Positions 40,703 through 45,889 of a stretch of 45,889 bases of DNA are shown piece by piece. The notes under the pieces are model-generated. The model did not search any database. It saw only the letters and a program-made list of their open reading frames with translations, and was not told the DNA's origin. Numbering within the stretch: the stretch's first letter is position 1; each line of letters starts with the position of its first letter. Source of the DNA: Prevotella sp. CAG:732 (lineage in GTDB: Bacteria; Bacteroidota; Bacteroidia; Bacteroidales; Bacteroidaceae). The position numbers and the translations under genes were made by a program. Location of the stretch: NCBI GenBank assembly GCA_000436035.1, contig FR893284.1, forward strand, positions 1-45,889. The letters run 5' to 3'.

Positions 40703-43087
40703 CTAAAGAGTTTTAAGAGTATTTGTACGATTAAAAGTAAGTACATATTTTACCTTGAACTCATCTTCTGGAGAAGGAACGAGTTCAACATTTCCATCAT
40801 ATTTGCGCATGATGCCGTCTATCTCATTGCATCCGATACCATGATGTCCGTTAGAGTTAAGGGAGGTGGATACTCCGTATTCTAATAGGGATGATGTGCT
40901 ACGGTCGGCTGGTATTGGCAATCCATTGTTCTCAACGCACATTTTCAATGCGATACCATCTGTCTCCCATGAAAACCGTAATAGGTAGTCATTGCGGGAT
41001 TCATCTTTAAATCCATGGGATATTGCGTTTGAAACAATATTGTCCAAAACTTGCTTGAGTGCATCCTTTGGAAACAGCATAGTATGTATTGGCTCCCCCT
41101 TATGCAATATGATTTCTCCAGATAGGTCTTTCAAGTCTTGTTTAGCCAAATTATGTCCTTTAGACCATGTGACAACAGGCTTGAAGTTTACCCAACCATT
41201 TTCATGCTTTTGGATATAGCTTTCGACGAATTCCTCTGGATTAATCCATTCAGGCTTGGTAAAAGTGTATTCCACATCAGCAATATGGTCTAACTTTACC
41301 AACAAATCCTTCGTAGCGCTTGAAAGATATTCAAAGGCATCCTTGACGGTAGTTTGCTTGATGGGAGTAATACGTTCGTTGTCAGATATAGTTCCATTTT
41401 GGCTTATTCTATAAGCATTCAATGCGTTGAATGTGGCTTTGATGGATGAGGCAGATTGGGTCAAAGCGTGTTTGCGCATACGGACAGCCTTGATATAGCT
41501 CTTATGCTCTTGTTCCAACTCTTTACGGGATGACTCAAAAGCATTATAGTTGGCTTCCGACAAGAATGTAGCTCGTTCCAAATCGGTGTGATTTGGAACA
41601 ATAATCTTGTCCATAATCAATGGGAAGAGTTGTGCATCCACTTCTCCTTCACAGATGGATATGATTTGGTTTCTGACCTCTGGGGTAAGCAATAAGGCTG
41701 CCACATATCGCACGTCGATGCCTTTCTTGGGAACAAGGCACACCAACTGTCTATAAGCAACAATGCCTTCGGATGGTATTTTTCTAATATAGCCAGCAAC
41801 GAACTTATCTTTTCTACCATAGCAAAAAACACAAGGTCGTGAAATCTTGCCAAGCCATCCTAAGAATTTCTCAAACAAAGGGTCGCCCGCTTGTTTAAGT
41901 TGTGCCTCATATAGCTCTGCATCCTCGTATCTTGTAGATAGATTAATAGGAGCAATAACAGGAATCGTCTTTTCTTTATCAGAGAGTATCCACTCTATAC
42001 ATTCTTTCTCGTCGTTAAATGTTGTCTTCTTAAAGACAAGGTCTTCTTTTTTCTTAGGTCTAAAGTCTAAGAATGATACTATTTCTGAAAGAGAAATGCC
42101 TTCTTTTGGCTTTTCCGTTAAATAATAGCTTGGCCAAAGTATTGTTGGGTCAAGCATATTAGCAGACAATTGCATTTGCTCACCCGTAGCATTGTTCTTA
42201 ATGCAAACAACATCACTTGTGGACTTATTTGCTCTAACACAAATAGTCGTTTTGGTCGTGCTGAGAATAGTATTAGGTTCTTCAAAAGAAACTATGGAAT
42301 AGATGCATTTCTTCTCTACAAGCATTTTGCCCAAACCTGCCATAGAGTTGCCTGCTGCATTCTGTTTGTCCAGAAATAGCAAAAACTCGCTATTTGGCTT
42401 CATATATTGGAAAAGATGTTCTGACCCGTTGAAAAATAGGTAAGAATAACCAAAGATAGCAATATCGACATCTGACATATATTGAGAATTTTTCGTATCC
42501 TCATATAAAGGTTTGATTTCTGATTTAATGCCTGCAGCAAATAGTCTAATCTGTCCTAAAGCCCATATTTCGTTGATATATGGTCTTTTTACAGCAAAGC
42601 TATATCCTTTGATTATACAATTAGGGAATAGCATAGCTAAATCACCAAGGCCAGAACAACCTATAAATATAGTTTCTCCGTCCTCAATTTTTGCAGATGC
42701 AATGATTTCGTTGACTTTTTTTGTTGGCTTGTTGAGAAGTGAACCTAAATGTTCTCCATAGTATTTGTCGGCAAAGTAGCTGAAAATATATGTTGAGACT
42801 TCTGCAAAATTATTAGTTAAGAAAGTCAACTCTGTCTCGTTTAACCCTTTAGCATAAAACTCTTCTGTATATTTAGAAAGCGCCTCCAAAATATTAGAAT
42901 CTGCATTCTCACCTGCTACTCTCTTATAAAGAGTTGCAAGCAACTGCTCCTCTGCCTCATCATTATAAGTCATAGTAAATTCATGTACTCCATCGAATTC
43001 GCAGCTTTTTGGGCAATGCTCATCTACAAAGTTACGATACTTGGCAACAAGTGCCTCTACTGTGAAGTTGTTGTTTACTGTCTGCAT
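40703..43087 (-). CDS. Degenerate N6-methylase/HsdS-like protein fused to a GHKL ATPase
   Basis: 794 residues in three parts. (a) About 110-300 resembles HsdM-type adenine methylases: NKPTKKVNEI (motif X-like), ETIFIGCSGLGDL (motif I-like) and SDVDIAIFGYSYLFF where NPPY/F should stand. The catalytic tetrad is missing, so methylation is unlikely. (b) About 410-560 has the shape of a type I specificity half: YVAALLLTPEVRNQIISICE, IMDKIIVPNHTDLERATFLS, then a long helix. (c) About 670-790 is a GHKL ATPase: N box LDNIVSNAISHG (Asn683/Asn687), ENNGLPIP in the G1 position and GHHGIGC as G2. His540 in VRMRKHALTQ sits at the right distance to be a phospho-acceptor. Together with the receiver gene 2 bp downstream it looks like a sensor kinase whose input comes from restriction-modification parts. 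Not a known system to me. Confidence 0.65.
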   Translation of the reverse strand: MQTVNNNFTVEALVAKYRNFVDEHCPKSCEFDGVHEFTMTYNDEAEEQLLATLYKRVAGENADSNILEALSKYTEEFYAKGLNETELTFLTNNFAEVSTYIFSYFADKYYGEHLGSLLNKPTKKVNEIIASAKIEDGETIFIGCSGLGDLAMLFPNCIIKGYSFAVKRPYINEIWALGQIRLFAAGIKSEIKPLYEDTKNSQYMSDVDIAIFGYSYLFFNGSEHLFQYMKPNSEFLLFLDKQNAAGNSMAGLGKMLVEKKCIYSIVSFEEPNTILSTTKTTICVRANKSTSDVVCIKNNATGEQMQLSANMLDPTILWPSYYLTEKPKEGISLSEIVSFLDFRPKKKEDLVFKKTTFNDEKECIEWILSDKEKTIPVIAPINLSTRYEDAELYEAQLKQAGDPLFEKFLGWLGKISRPCVFCYGRKDKFVAGYIRKIPSEGIVAYRQLVCLVPKKGIDVRYVAALLLTPEVRNQIISICEGEVDAQLFPLIMDKIIVPNHTDLERATFLSEANYNAFESSRKELEQEHKSYIKAVRMRKHALTQSASSIKATFNALNAYRISQNGTISDNERITPIKQTTVKDAFEYLSSATKDLLVKLDHIADVEYTFTKPEWINPEEFVESYIQKHENGWVNFKPVVTWSKGHNLAKQDLKDLSGEIILHKGEPIHTMLFPKDALKQVLDNIVSNAISHGFKDESRNDYLLRFSWETDGIALKMCVENNGLPIPADRSTSSLLEYGVSTSLNSNGHHGIGCNEIDGIMRKYDGNVELVPSPEDEFKVKYVLTFNRTNTLKTL

Positions 43088-43114
43088 ATTCTTTTGCTTT
43101 TTGTTTTACGACTG

Positions 43115-43151
43115 CAAAATTACAGGGATGTTGTGCAGTCTTTCTTCACAC
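43115..43151 (-). promoter_or_regulatory. Promoter and operator of the methylase-like/ATPase gene
   Basis: TAATTTTG at 43122-43115 overlaps the WYL stop codon. Eight bases upstream is the sister of the helicase operator (43131-43151), with TTGTG, AGT and CAC kept and one half-site changed. The surrounding sequence up to the ATG (AAAACAAAA) is also shared with the helicase promoter, so one seems copied from the other. No TTTG at -33. Confidence 0.6.
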
Positions 43152-44142
43152 CAAAATATTTTTGATACATTTTTGCGATTATCTCCTTAATTTCTTCTCG
43201 AAGAGACTCTGGAGAGAGTATTTCCACATCATCACGGAACCAAATGAGCTCAGAAATCAATTCCTTGTTAGGGATAAGATTTAGTGAGATAATTCCTTCT
43301 GATTCATTCTCCACTATTTGCGAATGGTGAATCGGCTTGGAAATTACGTATGGTAGGCGTTGTGGGGAGAATTTCAGACGAATATGCTCTATCTTCTTGT
43401 CCTTCTCTATGGATATGCCAAGGATATCACGGAAATAAGCATCGAAATCGAAACGCAAGTTTCTTTTGAATGCTGTATCGGAATATTCGATATTTTCGAT
43501 TCGGTCTAATGGGACAATGGATAAATCTTCAAATTCTGAATTATATCCTAAAAGATACCACCTATTATTATATTGCTTGAGGTAGTACGGATGAATCGTC
43601 CATTTTACGACCTCTTTGCCAAAAGGGTGATAGTCGATGAGGACAGGTTGGCGTTTGATAACGCAGTTGGTAAGAGTGGATAGAAATCGCAAGCCTTTCA
43701 TGTTTCGGTTTTGTTCAAATCCGATAAAGTTTGTCTCTACTCCTCTTAGACCAAAGCGGTATCGAAGATTGGTAAGCAATTCTTCAATCCAACTATACAT
43801 AGGTATGCCCTGAAAACGTGATAGTGAAGTAATAAGCGTTTCGAGTTGTTCAACTTCCATCTCCGTTATCGGAGTCTCTATGATGGAAAAGTCGAACTCA
43901 TAGCGAAGGTACTTGCGCTTGCCATCTTGATAGGATTTTATTGGCGCTTCCCATCCTTCGCTACTTTTCATAAACTTGATGTCATCGTATATCTGTTTCT
44001 TGGATATAGACTTTGTTCCTGCATCTGTTAATTGGGCATTGACTTTTTCCATAAGATCTTCTATGAAGTACTTATGGTATTTGTCACTGAAACATTTGTC
44101 CAGTATCTTGTATCTTATGAAAGCATTTTTGTTTATTGGCAT
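43120..44142 (-). CDS. WYL-domain transcriptional regulator of the island
   Basis: 340 residues. The N-terminal part is a winged helix (YFIEDLMEKVNAQLTD, ISKKQIYDDIKFMKSSEGW). The WYL domain follows (QPVLIDYHPFGKEVVKWTIH, YYLKQYNNRWYLLGYNSEFE, IVPLDRIENIEYS) and a C-terminal domain ends IWFRDDVEILSPESLREEIK. WYL regulators control several phage-defence systems. It starts 20 bp after the DUF1016 stop, and its own stop overlaps the promoter of the next gene. It is the obvious candidate to bind the palindrome shared by the two downstream promoters. Confidence 0.85.
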   Translation of the reverse strand: MPINKNAFIRYKILDKCFSDKYHKYFIEDLMEKVNAQLTDAGTKSISKKQIYDDIKFMKSSEGWEAPIKSYQDGKRKYLRYEFDFSIIETPITEMEVEQLETLITSLSRFQGIPMYSWIEELLTNLRYRFGLRGVETNFIGFEQNRNMKGLRFLSTLTNCVIKRQPVLIDYHPFGKEVVKWTIHPYYLKQYNNRWYLLGYNSEFEDLSIVPLDRIENIEYSDTAFKRNLRFDFDAYFRDILGISIEKDKKIEHIRLKFSPQRLPYVISKPIHHSQIVENESEGIISLNLIPNKELISELIWFRDDVEILSPESLREEIKEIIAKMYQKYFGVKKDCTTSL

Positions 44143-44162
44143 GGTATCTGTTAGTATGTTTT

Positions 44163-45344
44163 TTACTTTCTTTTATTTTCGAATAGTTGAAGCTGGCGAC
44201 TTAAATCCTCTTCCGAAGGGAGAACTTCACGTATTTTCTTGATACGTACCTTGTCATAAGAGGCAACTCCCATCGGAGTGGATATTCCCTTGAATGCCCA
44301 CTTCACTTCCGTTTGGTTCTTATCTTTACAGATGAGCAAGCCGATGGTCGGGTTATCATCATCAGTTTTCAACAGTTCATCCACAGCATTCACATAAAAG
44401 TTTAACTTACCAGCAAACTCTGGCTCGAATGGCTTGGCTTTCAATTCACAGACTATATACGAGCGAAGGTGAATGTGGTAGAAGAGCATGTCTATGCGGC
44501 GTGTCTTGCCTGCAACGATGATTTCTTTCTGGCGTCCGATAAAGGCAAAGCCTGTTCCTAACTCTAATAGGAAACGAGTGATGTTTTTCTCTAATTCATC
44601 TTCCAACTCTTCTTCGGCATATTGTTTAGGGAGTTCGATGAAACCAAAGTCATAGGTGTCTTTGGTTATCTCTTGTGCCAATTTGCTTTGTTCTGGGGTA
44701 AGATAATCAGAGAAATTAGAGATGGCTCCTCCTTGTGTATGATAGAGGTCTGCTCGTATACAGTTGTCGAGTGTGTTGCGACTCCAGCCTTCATTTATTG
44801 TTTGCCGAATATAGAATAGGGCTTCGTCAATATCCTTACATTTTGTAGTGATTTCAACATGATGCCGCCAAGGTACGAAAGAAAAAACAATAGGAAAAGC
44901 AAGTCCAATTTTTGGGGAATGTTCGGTTTCTCGAATTTCTGCACCAAGTTGTTGTAGCTTCGTATTTAGCTTATTATCAGAGTTTTGTAATTCTCCACCA
45001 AGTTGGTGGAGTTTTTCGTTCGCTTTGTTTGTGGAATAAAAAAGATACCATTTTTTCATATTCCAAAGGTTAGTGGTACTGAATCCTTTCGCCTTAGGAA
45101 ATGCGGCTTTTAAGTCGAGACTAACCTGTTCTACTACACCTGCTCCCCAATGCTCTTCTGCACGACGAACGACAAGGTCACGTCCCAGTTGCCAATTGAA
45201 TAACAACTGTTCTGAATTTACCTTAACCGCAGATTTTATCTGCGCTTTCTTGTATCTACCTTTCAGTTCTTCGATCCATGACACATAAGCTTCGTCTATG
45301 TGAACATTTTGAGAACTTGCAAAATGTGGTTTTGTCTCTTCCAT
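44163..45344 (-). CDS. DUF1016/YhcG-type PD-(D/E)XK nuclease
   Basis: 393 residues. The N-terminal DUF1016_N helix region (VSWIEELKGRYKKAQIKSAV, LLFNWQLGRDLVVRR, KGFSTTNLWNMKKWYLFYS) and the C-terminal nuclease (FIGRQKEIIVAGKTRRIDML with Asp285; YIVCELKAKPF with Glu300-x-Lys302) mark the YhcG family. The middle (about 105-145) has two copies of a short motif (LHQLGGEL, LQQLGAEI) in a linker that varies between homologues. YhcG proteins occur in mobile and restriction-modification loci and their role is poorly known. It begins 15 bp after the first chrA stop codon, so it can be read through from chrA. Confidence 0.85.
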   Translation of the reverse strand: MEETKPHFASSQNVHIDEAYVSWIEELKGRYKKAQIKSAVKVNSEQLLFNWQLGRDLVVRRAEEHWGAGVVEQVSLDLKAAFPKAKGFSTTNLWNMKKWYLFYSTNKANEKLHQLGGELQNSDNKLNTKLQQLGAEIRETEHSPKIGLAFPIVFSFVPWRHHVEITTKCKDIDEALFYIRQTINEGWSRNTLDNCIRADLYHTQGGAISNFSDYLTPEQSKLAQEITKDTYDFGFIELPKQYAEEELEDELEKNITRFLLELGTGFAFIGRQKEIIVAGKTRRIDMLFYHIHLRSYIVCELKAKPFEPEFAGKLNFYVNAVDELLKTDDDNPTIGLLICKDKNQTEVKWAFKGISTPMGVASYDKVRIKKIREVLPSEEDLSRQLQLFENKRK

Positions 45345-45359
45345 ATTCTGGTTTTTTAA

Positions 45360-45889
45360 TTACTCCGTCGGCTGGATGAATTGACCATAGATGTAACCAC
45401 CGATGGCTGCGGCGATGATAACCCAGATAGGGTTGACACCCATCAGCCATATCAAGATGGCGGTGAAGATAGGTATCCAACAATTCACCAAGGAGATACG
45501 GGCACTCTTGGCAAGCGAGAACGTAGGTACGGCTATCAGTGCCACGACGGCAGGACGAATGCCCGCAAACATGGCGGCAATCACCTTGTTGTCCTCAAAC
45601 TGATGGAAAAACATCGCTATCGCTAATATAATAAGGAAGGAAGGCAATGAGGCACCGAGGGTGCAAACAATGGCTCCTGGTGTCTTTGCCAACTTATACC
45701 CCAATAAGGAACTTATGTTGATAGCCAAGGCTCCCGGACATATCTGGGTGGTGGCAATGGCATCCACAAACTCCTCTTTCGTCATCCATTGATGCTTGTC
45801 AACAACTTCCGACTCTATAATAGGAATCATGGCATAGCCACCCCCAAAGGTGACTATGCCAATCTTCATAAATGTTTTAAATAATGTGG
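45360..45889 (-). CDS. chrA: Short chromate transporter, first half of a pair (5' end cut by window edge)
   Basis: The frame stays open to the window edge (TLFKTF precedes the Met at 45869), so the gene is partial. Visible: GIVTFGGGYAMIPIIESEVV, MTKEEFVDAIATTQICPGA (where paired homologues usually have APGP or CPGP), IRPAVVALIAVPTFSLA and a last helix pair. One CHR domain. It is the first-member type, whose partner is at 36634-37206. Confidence 0.85.
   Translation of the reverse strand, partial: TLFKTFMKIGIVTFGGGYAMIPIIESEVVDKHQWMTKEEFVDAIATTQICPGALAINISSLLGYKLAKTPGAIVCTLGASLPSFLIILAIAMFFHQFEDNKVIAAMFAGIRPAVVALIAVPTFSLAKSARISLVNCWIPIFTAILIWLMGVNPIWVIIAAAIGGYIYGQFIQPTE

Larger units (their letters stand above)
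37207..45359 (-). other. Putative defence/accessory island inserted between chrA halves
   Basis: Five minus-strand genes (DUF1016 nuclease, WYL regulator, methylase-like/ATPase protein, receiver protein, Pif1-like helicase) occupy the space between two chrA genes that are normally adjacent. All share the orientation of chrA. No integrase, transposase or obvious flanking direct repeat was found by eye, so the boundaries are set by the chrA ends and are not proven. Confidence 0.55.

Noticed and set aside
39678..43087. Detocs-type two-component defence system
   Set aside because: Detocs sensors carry a TPR-like N-terminus and its effector is a nucleotide-degrading phosphorylase; here the input part is methylase/HsdS-like and no such phosphorylase is visible.
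40703..43087. Active type I restriction-modification system
   Set aside because: The methylase catalytic motif is missing and no HsdR restriction subunit is present.
37207..45359. Attachment-site direct repeats at the island ends
   Set aside because: By eye I found no convincing repeat of 10 bp or more shared by both chrA junctions, and no integrase gene.
1..45889. tRNA, rRNA or riboswitch genes
   Set aside because: No cloverleaf, rRNA signature or known riboswitch core recognised in the intergenic stretches.

Overview
The window looks like a chromosomal segment of a gut Bacteroidota, most likely Prevotella/Segatella. The supporting signs are two SusC/SusD pairs, a periplasmic-propeller/AraC regulator, type IX secretion-type C-terminal tails, lipoprotein signals on the surface proteins, and promoters with the Bacteroidota -7 box (TAnnTTTG). 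This is inferred from protein families and promoter style; no rRNA or other marker gene is present.

Layout. (1) 1-7185: a decayed PL9-type pectate lyase (minus strand), then a 1951-residue secreted GH105-type protein with many Ig-like modules and a small acidic protein behind it. (2) 7390-9104: a frameshifted Rpn-family nuclease gene and a 119-residue stand-alone sigma-70 region-2 protein. (3) 9234-13321: a beta-CASP-like metallo-beta-lactamase protein divergent from a WYL regulator and a PD-(D/E)XK nuclease-like protein, a possible defence or stress cassette. (4) 13400-15069: mobile-element debris, namely a 5'-truncated SLOG/DUF2493 gene, a small two-helix membrane protein and the C-terminal part of a DUF3987-type primase/helicase. 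(5) 15212-36438: two tiny membrane proteins, then an arabinan utilisation locus with a one-component regulator, a surface lipoprotein with a duplicated domain, SusC/SusD twice, two GH43 enzymes and, convergently, a GH51 arabinofuranosidase. Gene order resembles the pectic-arabinan locus of Bacteroides thetaiotaomicron (from memory). (6) 36634-45889: two short chromate-transporter (ChrA) genes on the minus strand, separated by about 8 kb holding a DUF1016/YhcG nuclease, a WYL regulator, a protein joining a degenerate N6-methylase/HsdS-like part to a histidine-kinase ATPase domain, a receiver-domain protein, and a Pif1-like helicase.

How the genes work together. In the arabinan locus the extracellular enzyme and lipoproteins would bind and cut arabinan, the SusC/D pairs import oligosaccharides, and periplasmic GH43/GH51 enzymes release arabinose. 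The regulator spans the inner membrane and carries its own AraC domain, with no kinase or receiver between. A candidate operator (TTTGTCC-type box) lies exactly 30 bp before the -7 box at both the lipoprotein promoter and the GH51 promoter.

The most novel part is the island inside the chrA pair. It contains what looks like a restriction-modification-derived histidine-kinase-like protein directly coupled to a receiver protein. Two of its promoters share a palindromic site placed 8 bp upstream of the -7 box, which the island's own WYL protein may recognise. I propose it as a candidate uncharacterised defence or DNA-sensing system; the function is inference only.
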